A DNA stretch of 64,000 nucleotides, from assembly GCF_031020795.1 (NCBI RefSeq), contig NZ_JAVHJP010000001.1:395883-459882 (forward strand), in the 5' to 3' direction. The DNA is from Hydrogenophaga pseudoflava (GTDB lineage Bacteria > Pseudomonadota > Gammaproteobacteria > Burkholderiales > Burkholderiaceae_C). The position numbers and the translations under genes were made by a program. A model generated the notes under the pieces. The model was not told the origin of the DNA. It saw only the letters and a program-made list of their open reading frames with translations, and did not search any database. Positions 53,350 to 62,913 of the stretch are shown here, piece by piece (the first letter of the stretch is position 1; the number at the start of each line of letters is the position of its first letter).

Positions 53350-54146
53350 GCGGGGCCAACATGAGCGAATCCAGCGAAGTGCTCGTCAGCCGCGAAGGCG
53401 CCATCGTCACCTTGACCATCAACCGCCCCCGTGCGAAGAACAGCTTGAACCGCGCGGTATTCGATGGCCTGCGCGCGCAGCTTGCGCAACTGCGCGACGA
53501 CGATGCCGTGCGAGCCGTCATCATCACCGGCGCCGAGGGCGTGTTTTGCGCCGGAGCTGACATCACGGCGTTCGAGGTGCTGCGCGCCGCGCCGCTGCTG
53601 GGTGATCGCGCAGCGACGGGCTGGGACTTCTTTTCGGAACTGGGGAGCTTCCCCAAGCCCGTCATTGCGGCGGTGGAAAAGGTCGCGCTGGGCGGCGGCA
53701 TGGAACTGGCGCTGGCCTGCGACATCGTGATCGCCGGCGAGTCAGCCAAGTTCGGCGTGCCGGAAGTCAAGCTGGGTGCCATTCCCGGTGCTGGCGGCAC
53801 CCAGCGCCTGATCCATGCCATCGGCAAGTCCAAGGCGATGGCTCTGCTGCTGACCGGCGATTTCATCGACGCCCGCAAGGCCTGCGACGTCGGCATCGTC
53901 GCCGAAGTGACTGCTGACGGCCAGGCCCTGCCGACGGCGTTGGCGATGGCCAGCCGGATTGCGGCCAATTCGCCGCTGGCCGTGGCGCTCGCGAAAGATG
54001 CGGCCTTGGCCAGCTTTGAAACTCCACTCGCGCAGGGCCTGGAGCATGAGAAGCGCAATTTCTTCGTCGTTTTGCGTTCGGCCGACAACCTGGAAGGGCA
54101 AGCGGCATTCCTGGACAAGCGTGCCCCCAACTTCACTGGCCAATAA
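53346..54146 (+). CDS. Enoyl-CoA hydratase/isomerase (crotonase) family protein
   Basis: The 266-residue crotonase-fold protein has the oxyanion hole loops (CAGADITAF and ALGGGMELALACD) and both catalytic Glu residues expected for hydratases (in MELA and VPEVKLG, before AIPGAGGTQRL). It would add water to the 2-enoyl-CoA made by the upstream dehydrogenase. ATG at 53346 overlaps the thiolase stop; a second ATG at 53361 is an alternative. Confidence 0.92.
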   Translation: MSGANMSESSEVLVSREGAIVTLTINRPRAKNSLNRAVFDGLRAQLAQLRDDDAVRAVIITGAEGVFCAGADITAFEVLRAAPLLGDRAATGWDFFSELGSFPKPVIAAVEKVALGGGMELALACDIVIAGESAKFGVPEVKLGAIPGAGGTQRLIHAIGKSKAMALLLTGDFIDARKACDVGIVAEVTADGQALPTALAMASRIAANSPLAVALAKDAALASFETPLAQGLEHEKRNFFVVLRSADNLEGQAAFLDKRAPNFTGQ

Positions 54147-54176
54147 CGCCTGTCTGTCATCTATCAAGGAAAAACC

Positions 54177-54959
54177 ATGAAACTGAATTCCGACATTTCT
54201 GCCGTCATCACCGGGGGGGCTTCCGGTCTGGGAGCTGCCACGGCCCGGCTCTTGGCCAGCCACGGCGTCAAAGTCGCCATCTTCGACATGAACGAAGCCG
54301 TCGGCCAGGCGTTGGCAAGCGAGCTTGGCGGCGTTTACTGCAATGTGGACGTGACGTCCGAGGAGCAGGTGGACGCAGCCTTCGCCAAGGCCCGCGCCGC
54401 GATCGGGCAGGAACGCGTTCTGGTCAACTGCGCCGGCACGGCCGACGCCGTCAAGACTGTCAGCCGCGACCGGAAAACGGGTGAGATCCGCCCGAGTGCG
54501 GTGGATCGCTTCAATCGCATCGTGCAGATCAACCTGGTGGGTACGTTCCGCTGCATTGCCAAGTCGACGGCGGGCATGCTGGCGCTGGAACCGCTGGCCG
54601 ACGGCGACCGCGGCGTCGTGGTCAACACCGCTTCGGCCGCCGCAGTGGACGGCCAGGTCGGCCAGGCCAGCTACGCCGCCAGCAAGGCCGCCGTTATGGG
54701 CATGACCTTGCCGATCGCGCGCGACCTGATGGACGAAGGCGTTCGCGTCAACACCATCCTGCCGGGGATCTTCGGCACGCCCTTGCTGCTGGCCCTGCCG
54801 GACAACGTCAAGCAGGCGCTGGCGGCCAGCGTGCCCTTTCCCAAGCGTTTGGGCGACCCCGATGAATTCGCGCAGGCCGTCGAGTTTCTGGTCACTTGCG
54901 GCTACATGAACGCCGAGTCCATCCGCGTGGATGGTGCCCTTCGCATGGCGCCGCGCTGA
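54177..54959 (+). CDS. Type II 3-hydroxyacyl-CoA dehydrogenase-like SDR (HSD17B10-like)
   Basis: The 260-residue SDR has ITGGASGLGAATARLLA, DVTSEEQV, INLVGTFRC and the catalytic NTASAAAVDGQVGQASYAASK with NTILPGIFGTPLL, a pattern close to human HSD10 and its bacterial relatives, which oxidise short, 2-methyl-branched 3-hydroxyacyl-CoAs and steroids. With the hydratase and thiolase upstream it completes a beta-oxidation cycle. Confidence 0.92.
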   Translation: MKLNSDISAVITGGASGLGAATARLLASHGVKVAIFDMNEAVGQALASELGGVYCNVDVTSEEQVDAAFAKARAAIGQERVLVNCAGTADAVKTVSRDRKTGEIRPSAVDRFNRIVQINLVGTFRCIAKSTAGMLALEPLADGDRGVVVNTASAAAVDGQVGQASYAASKAAVMGMTLPIARDLMDEGVRVNTILPGIFGTPLLLALPDNVKQALAASVPFPKRLGDPDEFAQAVEFLVTCGYMNAESIRVDGALRMAPR

Positions 54960-55002
54960 CGCATCAATTCACCTGACCCATCCAACCACCACAGGAGACA
55001 TC

Positions 55003-56193
55003 ATGCAGAAAAGACAATTCATCACCATGCTTTCCGGCGCCATGCTGGCGGGCGTTTCTGGTCTGACCCGCGCGCAGGGCGCGGGCACCCCAGGCGTGAC
55101 GGACAGCGAAATCAAGATCGGCTCGACCCTGCCGCTCAGCGGCCCGGCCGCAGGCTATGGCGCCGTCGGCAAGGCCATGTCTGCATGGTTTGATCTGGTC
55201 AACGCCGAGGGCGGCGTGAATGGGCGCAAGCTCAAGCTGGTGCTGGCCGACGATGGCTACAGCCCGCCGAAAACCCTGGAGCAAGTGCGCCGCCTGGTGG
55301 AGCGCGAGCAGGTGGCTTTCATCGCGGGTCAGATAGGCTCGTCCACCGGGCTGGCGACGCGTAGCTATCTCAACAACGCCAAAGTACCGCAGCTCTTTGT
55401 TTCGTCCGGTGCCGCCACGTGGTTGGACGATGCGGCCAAGTTCCCCTGGAGCATGGGCTGGCTGCCCCTGTACACCGACGAAGGGCGCATTCTGGCCAGG
55501 CACATCCTGCAGACGCGGCCGAACGCGAAGATCGCCATGTTCTACCAGAACGACGATGCCGGCAAGGATGTGCTGCGCGGCATGAAGGAGGTTCTGGCCG
55601 CCGCCGGAAAGCCGCTCGTGCGCGAAGAATCGCACGAGGTGTCCGATCCGACGGTGGACTCGCAGATCGTCTCCATGCAGGCCTCGGGCGCGGACGTGCT
55701 GGTAGCTTGGGGTTCGCCCAAAGCCACCCTCCAGTCGCTGCGCAAGGCCCATGACATCGGCTGGCGGCCGACGATCTACATCAACCCGAGTGCGTCTTCG
55801 GTGCCCATGGTGCTGACCCCGGTGGGGCTGGACAAGGTCAAGGGCGTCATGAGCGCCGCGTTCGTCAAGGATCCGGGCGACCTGACCTGGAAGGACGACC
55901 CCGGGTTCCAGGCCTGGCATGCCTTCATGGACAAATACAACAAAGGCGCGGCCAAGGAGTACCTCACCGTGCTCGGTGCTTGCCTTGGGCAAGTGACAGT
56001 GCAGTTGCTCAAGCAGTGCGGCAACGACCTCTCGCGCGAGAACATCCTGCGGCAGGCGCGCCGCCTGGACATGGAGTTGCCCATGATGCTGCCGGGCCTG
56101 CGTGTCAAGACCAGCGACGCCCGCCCTCACCCGATACCGGACATGCGCATCCAGCAGTTCGATGGCACGAGCTGGAAGGTGATGTCGTCCTGA
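55003..56193 (+). CDS. ABC transporter substrate-binding protein (branched-chain amino acid type)
   Basis: The 396-residue periplasmic protein has a signal peptide (RRQ-like KRQFITMLSGAMLAGVSGLTRAQG) and the LivJ/LivK-type fold: EIKIGSTLPLSGPAAGYG, VNGRKLKLVLADDGYSPPKTL and IAGQIGSSTGL. Members carry amino acids as well as aromatic or aliphatic carboxylates in Burkholderiales. Located between the beta-oxidation enzymes and its four transporter partners, it probably binds the pathway's acid. ACAGGAGACATC precedes the ATG at 55003. Confidence 0.93.
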   Translation: MQKRQFITMLSGAMLAGVSGLTRAQGAGTPGVTDSEIKIGSTLPLSGPAAGYGAVGKAMSAWFDLVNAEGGVNGRKLKLVLADDGYSPPKTLEQVRRLVEREQVAFIAGQIGSSTGLATRSYLNNAKVPQLFVSSGAATWLDDAAKFPWSMGWLPLYTDEGRILARHILQTRPNAKIAMFYQNDDAGKDVLRGMKEVLAAAGKPLVREESHEVSDPTVDSQIVSMQASGADVLVAWGSPKATLQSLRKAHDIGWRPTIYINPSASSVPMVLTPVGLDKVKGVMSAAFVKDPGDLTWKDDPGFQAWHAFMDKYNKGAAKEYLTVLGACLGQVTVQLLKQCGNDLSRENILRQARRLDMELPMMLPGLRVKTSDARPHPIPDMRIQQFDGTSWKVMSS

Positions 56194-56209
56194 CGGGTCG
56201 AGCGCAGCG

Positions 56210-56973
<764 letters not shown>

Positions 56974-56977
<4 letters not shown>

Positions 56978-57690
56978 CCCAACGGCTTGAAATCCGCAAC
57001 CTCGCGGTGGCCTATGGCCGCACGGCGGTGGTGCATGGCATCGACCTGCACGTTCAGGCGGGCGAAATGGTGGCGCTGCTCGGCGCCAACGGCGCGGGCA
57101 AGACCTCCATCCTGCGCGCCATCAGCCACCAGCAGGTGACGGCCACGGGCACGCTGCGCTTCGAGGGCCAGGACATCATCGACATGGCCGCGCCCGCCAT
57201 CGCCTCGCTGGGCATCGCCCACGTGCCCGAGGGGCGCGGCACCTTCGGCGACCTGACGGTGCTGGAGAACCTGCGCGTGGGCGCCATCCACCGCCGCGAC
57301 AAGGACGGCATCGAGCAGGACATCGCCCGCATGCAGACGCTGTTCCCCAAGCTGTCCAGCCGCGCGAAGCAGGCGGCGGGCACGCTCAGCGGCGGCGAGC
57401 AGCAGATGCTGGCCATCGCCCGCGCGCTGATGATGCGCCCCAAGATGCTGCTGCTGGACGAGCCCTCGTTCGGCATCGCGCCGCGCGTGACGCAGGAGAT
57501 CTACGAACTCCTGCACCAGTTGCGCGAAACCGAGCACCTCACGGCCCTCATCGTGGAGCAGAACGCCCAGGTTGCGCTGAACCTGGTCAACCGGGCCTAT
57601 GTGCTCGAAAGCGGACGCATCACCGCCCAGGGCACCGCTGCCGAGCTGCGCGAAGACGACGCCGTGCGCCGCAGCTACCTCGGCCACTGA
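56974..57690 (+). CDS. livF: ABC transporter ATP-binding protein, LivF type
   Basis: The 238-residue ATPase starts with a GTG that overlaps the livG stop (GTGA). It has Walker A GANGAGKTS, LSGGEQQMLAIARAL, Walker B LLLDEPSFGIAP and IVEQNAQVAL as H-loop. The second ATPase of the importer. Confidence 0.94.
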
Positions 57691-57707
57691 ACAAACAAAG
57701 GTTCACC

Positions 57708-58580
57708 ATGCAAGCATTTCTTCACCAGATAGCTTCGGGCCTGGCGGCGGGCGGCATCTATGCCAGCTTGGCCATCGCGCTCGTGCTCATCTACCGCTGC
57801 ACTTCGTCCGTCAATTTCGCGCAGGGCGAACTGGCGATGTTTTCCACCTACATGAGCTGGGCGCTGGTTCAGGCTGGCGCGTCGTGGTGGGTAGCCTTCG
57901 CCGTCGTGGTCGTGGGTGCGTTCCTGCTCGGGCTGGCGCTGGAGCGGGTCATCTTCCAGCCCCTGCGGCACAAGCCGGTGCTCTCGGTCGTGGCGGCCAG
58001 CATCGCGCTGCTCATCATCCTCAACAGCCTGGTCGGCTGGCTGTTCGGACATGAGATGCAGGAGTTCGCCACGCCGTTCGGTGGTGTTCTCCGCCGTGCC
58101 GAGCCCTTTCTCTCGGCCCATGAGGTCGGCGTTCTGCTCGTCACCCTTGCCGAGCTGGCGGCGGTGTTCGTGTTCTTCCGCTTCACCCGCTTCGGCCTGG
58201 CGATGCGCGCGGTGGCGGTGAACGCGCCGTCGGCAGAGCTGGTGGGCATCAGCACCAACAAGGTGCTGGCCGTGGGCTGGGGCCTTGCGGCGGTGGCCGG
58301 TGCCGTGGCAGGGCTGATGGCCGCGCCCATCGTGTTCCTGGAGCCGTCGATGATGATGGGGCCGCTGATCTATGCACTGGCGGGCGCGCTGCTGGGCGGC
58401 ATTGCCAGCCCCGTGGGTGCCGTGGCCGGGGGCTTCGCCATCGGGGTGCTGGAGAACCTGCTGGGCGCCTATGTGGTCGGCAACGACCTGAAGCTGACCT
58501 GCATCATGTTGCTGATCATCGCCATGCTGGTCTTGCGGCCCGCCGGCATCTTCGGCAAGACGGTTCAGGTGAGGGTGTGA
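57708..58580 (+). CDS. livH: Branched-chain-type ABC transporter permease, LivH type
   Basis: The 290-residue inner-membrane protein has about eight hydrophobic segments and the LivH features GLAAGGIYASLAIALVLIY, VNFAQGELAM and ALAGALLGGIASPVGAVAGG. Pairs with LivM to form the channel. Its stop overlaps the livM GTG (58577). Confidence 0.94.
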   Translation: MQAFLHQIASGLAAGGIYASLAIALVLIYRCTSSVNFAQGELAMFSTYMSWALVQAGASWWVAFAVVVVGAFLLGLALERVIFQPLRHKPVLSVVAASIALLIILNSLVGWLFGHEMQEFATPFGGVLRRAEPFLSAHEVGVLLVTLAELAAVFVFFRFTRFGLAMRAVAVNAPSAELVGISTNKVLAVGWGLAAVAGAVAGLMAAPIVFLEPSMMMGPLIYALAGALLGGIASPVGAVAGGFAIGVLENLLGAYVVGNDLKLTCIMLLIIAMLVLRPAGIFGKTVQVRV

Positions 58581-59587
58581 GCATGAATACCATGAACGCC
58601 CCACTCAACATCCGCCCGGCGGCATCGCCCACCTGGTTGCGCTGGACGGCCTCGGTGGTCGGGCTCGCGCTGCTGGCCTGGTCCTTTAGTTGGCAAAGTT
58701 ATCCGTTGTACGTGATGACGCAGGTGCTGATCTATGGCATCGCCATCATGGGCCTGAACCTGCTCACCGGCTACACGGGCCAGATCTCGCTCGGCCACAG
58801 CGCCTTCTTCGCCATCGGTGCCTATACCGCGGCGGTGCTCTCGCATCACCTGGGCTGGCCGTTCTACGTGGGCGTGCCGGTGGCGGCGCTGTTGTGCTTC
58901 GTGGCGGGTTTCCTCTTCGGCTTCCCGGCGCTGCGGCTGCCCATGCTTTATCTGGCGCTGTCCACCTTCGCGGTGGCGGTCGTGACACCGCAGGCGCTCA
59001 AGTGGAAAAAGATCGAGTGGCTGACCGGCGGCGTGGCGGGGATCGTCCTGGAAAAACCTGTGTTCCCAGGGGTGCTGGCCGACCGGGCGGACTGGGCCAT
59101 CATGGCCTGCGTTGCGGCCTGCGCGCTCTGCGCCTTCCTGCTGGCGCGGCGGATTCTCGGCTCGCAGTTCGGCCGCCTGGTGGACGCCTCGCGCGACCAG
59201 CCGCTCGCGGCGGCGGCGGGCGGGCTCGACATCACCGCCCTGCGCACGCAGATGTTCGGCCTCAGCGCGGCGTTCACCGGCCTGGCCGGTGCCCTGAGCG
59301 TGGTGGCGGGCCAGTTCGTCGCGCCCGAGAACTTTCCCTTCCTGCTCTCGGTGTCCCTGCTGGTGGGCAGCTTCGTGGGCGGGGTGCGGAGCCTGTGGGG
59401 CGCCTTCCTGGGGGCTGCTTTCATCGTGCTTACGCCCAACCTGGCCGAGAGCGTGTCGCAATCCGCCCCGTGGATGATTTTCGGCTTCGCACTGCTCGCA
59501 ATGGTCTTCCTGGCCCCAAATGGCTTGAGCGGCTGGATCACCAGCCTCTGGCGCAGGCGTGCAAATTCCTCATCCGCCCAGTCTTAG
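58577..59587 (+). CDS. livM: Branched-chain-type ABC transporter permease, LivM type
   Basis: The 336-residue permease has ten or so hydrophobic segments with YGIAIMGLNLLTGYTGQISLG (kept in parts: NLLTGYTGQISLGHSAF) and the GGVRSLWGAFLGAAFIVL region typical of LivM. The start is a GTG overlapping livH or, equally likely, the ATG two codons later (58583). It is followed by the truncated thiolase gene after 9 bp. Confidence 0.93.
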   Translation: MSMNTMNAPLNIRPAASPTWLRWTASVVGLALLAWSFSWQSYPLYVMTQVLIYGIAIMGLNLLTGYTGQISLGHSAFFAIGAYTAAVLSHHLGWPFYVGVPVAALLCFVAGFLFGFPALRLPMLYLALSTFAVAVVTPQALKWKKIEWLTGGVAGIVLEKPVFPGVLADRADWAIMACVAACALCAFLLARRILGSQFGRLVDASRDQPLAAAAGGLDITALRTQMFGLSAAFTGLAGALSVVAGQFVAPENFPFLLSVSLLVGSFVGGVRSLWGAFLGAAFIVLTPNLAESVSQSAPWMIFGFALLAMVFLAPNGLSGWITSLWRRRANSSSAQS

Positions 59588-59596
59588 ACGCTTTCC

Positions 59597-59902
59597 ATGC
59601 AGCCCGTCTTCGTCGCTGGCACGGGCATGACCCGTTTCGGCAAGCACATTGACTGCGGTCTCAAATCGCTCGCCGCCGAGGCGATTGGCGAAGCCATTGC
59701 CAATGCAGGCATCACCCCGTCCCAACTGCAGGCGGCCCACATGGGCAACGCCGCTGCTGGTGTCATGGCCGACCAGGTGCTGATCCCCGGACAGGTGGCG
59801 CTGCGCGGCATGGGCATCGGGCGCATTCCGGTCGTCAACATCGAGAACGCTTGTAGACGCATCCTTGCAGTGGGTGCTCGATATGCTGCTGGCTTCAGAT
59901 AA
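59597..59902 (+). pseudogene. Truncated thiolase/SCPx-type gene at the cargo edge
   Basis: The first 85 or so residues are the N-terminus of a thiolase of the lipid-transfer (SCP-x) type: VFVAGTGMTRFGKH, SLAAEAIGEAIANAGI and VNIENAC, which contains the nucleophile Cys. Directly after this Cys (about 59853) similarity stops and about 17 unrelated codons lead to a stop that overlaps the 3' end of the relaxase gene. A full thiolase would need about 300 more residues. The gene was cut at the border between cargo and ICE backbone; a protein this short should be inactive. Confidence 0.85.
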
Positions 59903-61877
59903 CAGATAAGCCCTGTTGCCGTCGGATTTGCCAGGATACGCGGCCGTCATGTACCTGCGCAGAAATCGGCATACCGAGTCGTTGTTCGATGACAGGCCTC
60001 CATGGCACCAGGCTGAACCCCATGCCGTCATCGAGCATGGCGTAGCGTCCGCTGGCCAGCATGACGCTGCGGCGGTAGATACCCGCCACGCGCTGGCCAT
60101 CGGCCACGGGCCGGTGCTCCAGGCCAGTTTCGGCGGCCAAGTCCTTCGCGGCATGCGCTACATCCCGGCTGCGCAGCATTGCCAGCAGATTGCGCGCCAG
60201 GATGACGCGTTGGCCGCGCCGCTCGGCCAGCCCCTGTTCGGCCAGGAAGTCGGTGCGCTGCTGCATTGCCTGCTTGGCCTCGCCGCCAAAGCCCAGGTCG
60301 CCCAGGCCAGAGCCGCCGCCGATCAACTGCTGGTCAAGCCAGGTGGCCCCGATCACGCGGGCCTGCCGCTCGATGGGCAGGTGCGATTTCAGCTCCACGG
60401 CCACGCCGCCCAGGCGCTGCGCGTCGTAGCGACGGCCCTGATCGGGCAGGTCGCCCGGCACCTTCCATAGCCCTTCGGCCACGCGCTCCACGATGCCTGC
60501 CCGGCGCAGGGCTTCCAAGCGCCGGACGTGGGCCGCGACGACTTCCTGCGGATCGCGGCCCGGTACGGCCTGGCCCTGCGCGATAGCAAGGTGGTGGTCG
60601 GTGCGGTACAGGCCATCGCTCGCCAGCACGGCGATGTTCTTGTCGGCCGCGCGCACGTCGGCCGATCCCTTCACCTCCACCACGGCGCCGGTGGGATAGT
60701 TCGCCAGCTCGTCGCGGGTGTTGAGCACGACGTAGTGGGCCTTGCCGTCCACCCCGTCGATGACCAGATAGCCGCGGTCGCGCAGCTCGTCGGCCAGCCC
60801 CTTCGCGGCTACGCGGCCGAGAATGGTTCGGCCATCGTCGCCCGGCTCGAACACCGCCAGTTCGCGCGGCTCGCCGCGCATGGCACCCTGCATGGTGCGG
60901 ATGATGTCGCCACGCTCGCCCAGGGCGCGCAGGGTCTTCTCGGCATCGGCATGGACGGCCCAGGTGCCCGGCTGCGTCTCGTCGGCCAGCCCCAGGCGCT
61001 GCAAGCGTTGCAGGCGGCCGATCAGCAGCAGGCGTTGGCGTTGCAGCTTCGGTTCGTTGAAGCGTTCGATCTGCACCCGGCCGTCTTCGCCGGCCTCGCG
61101 TTGCAGCGTACGATCCAGGCTCGTCCACCGCTCCTGCTCCACCTCGCGTTGCAAGGTCTGCTGGATCTCCAGTTCGGTGCGCAGCCCCAGCCATTCGGTC
61201 GCCAGTTCAGCGGCACGATGGCGGAATCCATCAGCGATGTAGTCGCCGGCGATGATGAGGTCTTTGCCGGTGTCGTCGCGCCCGCGCACGATCAAATGCG
61301 TGTGGGGGTTGTCGGTGTTCCAGTGATCCACCGCCACCCAATCCAGCCACGTGCCCAAGTCAGCTTCCATGCGGTTCATCAGATGCCGCGTGTAGGTGCG
61401 CAGGTCGTCCAGTTCGGCCCCGTCCTCGGGCGAGACGATGAAGCGGAAATGGTGCCGGTCGTCGGCACAGCGTTCCTTGAAGGCTTCGAGGTCGGCGTCG
61501 TCGGCCTGCGGCCCGTAAGCCCGGCCCGGCTCGCCATCGCGGCCGACGCCGTCGCGTTCGATGTAACGCAAATGCTTGGCGAGCGATTGCGGGCTGGCTT
61601 GGCGCTGGTTGAGCAGCAGCGTCTTGATGGTCACGCGCCGCGACATGGGCGTCAGCTTCGCGCCTGCGAAGCGTGCCGCCGTATGCCCGCGCCCCAGGCG
61701 CGAGCCGGGCCGCTGGCCAGCGCGTGCGCTGCCGCCGCCGGCTGCGGTACGGCGCACCGAGGACTTGCCGCCACTGGCCTTGCCCGCCTGCTTGAGCACC
61801 TTGGAGACGAAGCCCTGGCCCCGGTTCTTCGGGGCGCCGGGGCGGATGCGGAAATCATCGTCGCTGCGGTCGGTCAT
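59895..61877 (-). CDS. TraI/VirD2-family relaxase with DUF3363 domain
   Basis: The 660-residue product nicks oriT and pilots the transferred strand. The N-terminal 75 residues are basic and flexible; the relaxase domain follows, with the probable nucleophile Y105 in KHLRYIERDG, and the metal-binding HxH of motif III as NPHTHLIVRG (H192, H194). The rest (about 280-660) is the DUF3363 region typical of Tn4371-like ICE relaxases (RlxS). ATG at 61877 follows AGGAAG at a good distance; longer frames upstream pass through hairpins and are less likely. The 3' end touches the cargo junction. Confidence 0.93.
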   Translation of the reverse strand: MTDRSDDDFRIRPGAPKNRGQGFVSKVLKQAGKASGGKSSVRRTAAGGGSARAGQRPGSRLGRGHTAARFAGAKLTPMSRRVTIKTLLLNQRQASPQSLAKHLRYIERDGVGRDGEPGRAYGPQADDADLEAFKERCADDRHHFRFIVSPEDGAELDDLRTYTRHLMNRMEADLGTWLDWVAVDHWNTDNPHTHLIVRGRDDTGKDLIIAGDYIADGFRHRAAELATEWLGLRTELEIQQTLQREVEQERWTSLDRTLQREAGEDGRVQIERFNEPKLQRQRLLLIGRLQRLQRLGLADETQPGTWAVHADAEKTLRALGERGDIIRTMQGAMRGEPRELAVFEPGDDGRTILGRVAAKGLADELRDRGYLVIDGVDGKAHYVVLNTRDELANYPTGAVVEVKGSADVRAADKNIAVLASDGLYRTDHHLAIAQGQAVPGRDPQEVVAAHVRRLEALRRAGIVERVAEGLWKVPGDLPDQGRRYDAQRLGGVAVELKSHLPIERQARVIGATWLDQQLIGGGSGLGDLGFGGEAKQAMQQRTDFLAEQGLAERRGQRVILARNLLAMLRSRDVAHAAKDLAAETGLEHRPVADGQRVAGIYRRSVMLASGRYAMLDDGMGFSLVPWRPVIEQRLGMPISAQVHDGRVSWQIRRQQGLSVI

Positions 61878-61903
61878 GGCCGCGCTTCCTGCAAGCTCTG
61901 GCG

Positions 61904-61930
61904 TGTCCGGTCGTGCGAAGCACGCGGACA
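61904..61930. repeat. Hairpin 1 upstream of relaxase
   Basis: Arms TGTCCG/CGGACA and CGTGC/GCACG close on a GAA loop, with a 2-nt bulge (GT) on the 5' side; 27 bp upstream of the relaxase ATG. Confidence 0.75.
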
Positions 61931-61959
61931 GGCCTGCATTGGCGCGGGCCTCGCGCACC

Positions 61960-61994
61960 GCGCGGCACGGCGGTGAAGCCGCTGCGTGCCGCGC
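61960..61994. repeat. Hairpin 2 upstream of relaxase
   Basis: A 9-bp perfect outer stem (GCGCGGCAC/GTGCCGCGC) encloses a 4-bp inner stem (GCGG/CCGC). Confidence 0.75.
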
Positions 61995-62130
61995 CACCCC
62001 CACGTGCAGACAGGCTTTGTGGGCGGCTGGGTGCCGCACCCTTTTGTCTTGCCTTCCGCATTTGCCCCTCGCTCCCGCTCCGGGCCTCGGCGGCCCGGCG
62101 GCGCTGCTGCCCCAGCAGCCAGCCCGCCGG

Positions 62131-62165
62131 CGAACGTGCCGATGGCCGCAGGCCAGGCACGTTCG
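62131..62165. repeat. Hairpin 3 upstream of relaxase
   Basis: CGAACGTGCC/GGCACGTTCG and TGGCC/GGCCA around a GCA loop give 15 paired positions with a 2-nt bulge (GA) on the 5' side, the same plan as hairpin 1. No T-run follows, so a terminator is less likely. Confidence 0.8.
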
Positions 62166-62313
62166 AGGCAAGACGCCTGCACGTTGGACGGCTGCGCCGG
62201 ATGTTGCGCGAGGCGCGGCGCGAATGCGCCCGCTCTACACGCGCGACGACACGGCAGCAGCGGCGAGAACGACATGCCCGATGGCACGCCGGAGCGCAGC
62301 GAATCGGCGGCCA

Positions 62314-62913
62314 TCATGGGCGTGTCTCCAGCCACACCGGATGCGCAACGCCGATCACGGCGGACGCGCTGACTGGCCCGAAATAGCGGCTGTCGAACGA
62401 CGCCGGATTGGTCACGCTCAACAGGAACAGCTCGCCCGGTTCGAGGCGGCGGCAAAGCTGCAAGGATGGCAGCGGCCGGCCCAGCCGGTCGGCAGGCAGC
62501 GCGGCGGCCGCAGGCACGCCGTCGATGCGTACCTGCCCGGCGACGATGCAAACGTGTTGCGGCGCGACCGCGCCCACACGTTTGAGCAGCGGAACGCGGG
62601 TCGGCAGGTAGCCGCGCTGCGCAGCCAGCATGGCGGCCCTGTCGGGCAGCGGCACCAGCACGATGCTGTCCACGGACAGCGGACGTGGCAGCGAGGCGGT
62701 GTGCGGGTCGAACGGTTCGATGCGATACCAGCCGACCGCTACGCTGTCGGACGGGTTGTAGGTCAGACGCGGCAGCGGCGACACGAAAGCCGCCCAGGCC
62801 AGCGCAGCGAGGCCGACGGCGGCGAAGCCCGCCAGCACGATGCGAGCGCGCGGGCGCGAGCGAGGATGCGGCGCGGCTTCGTGCGTGCATGTGGTGTTGG
62901 ATTGGGTCGTCAT
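62314..62913 (-). CDS. traF: TraF-like S26 family signal peptidase
   Basis: The 199-residue membrane-anchored peptidase has one N-terminal membrane segment (about 25-44, IVLAGFAAVGLAALAWAAF) and the catalytic Ser in YNPSDSVAVGWYRI with Lys in PLLKRVGAV, the Ser-Lys dyad of leader peptidase relatives. IncP TraF processes and cyclises the TrbC pilin. It overlaps the DUF2840 gene stop by 4 bp, and is followed by the gene-free hairpin region. Confidence 0.92.
   Translation of the reverse strand: MTTQSNTTCTHEAAPHPRSRPRARIVLAGFAAVGLAALAWAAFVSPLPRLTYNPSDSVAVGWYRIEPFDPHTASLPRPLSVDSIVLVPLPDRAAMLAAQRGYLPTRVPLLKRVGAVAPQHVCIVAGQVRIDGVPAAAALPADRLGRPLPSLQLCRRLEPGELFLLSVTNPASFDSRYFGPVSASAVIGVAHPVWLETRP

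Larger units (their letters stand above)
61878..62313. other. Hairpin-rich gene-free region upstream of the relaxase: candidate oriT
   Basis: This 436-bp stretch between traF and the relaxase gene carries no convincing gene but has three strong inverted repeats (61904-61930, 61960-61994, 62131-62165) and a smaller GCTGCT/AGCAGC hairpin near 62105. Position just ahead of the relaxase gene, structure and absence of coding make it the best place for the origin of transfer in the window. No IncP-type nic consensus (ATCCTG) was found in it, so the nick site is not assigned. Confidence 0.45.

Noticed and set aside
59925..59945. TATCCTG resembling an IncP nic site near the relaxase 3' end
   Set aside because: It lies inside the relaxase coding sequence and has no flanking inverted repeat; most probably chance.
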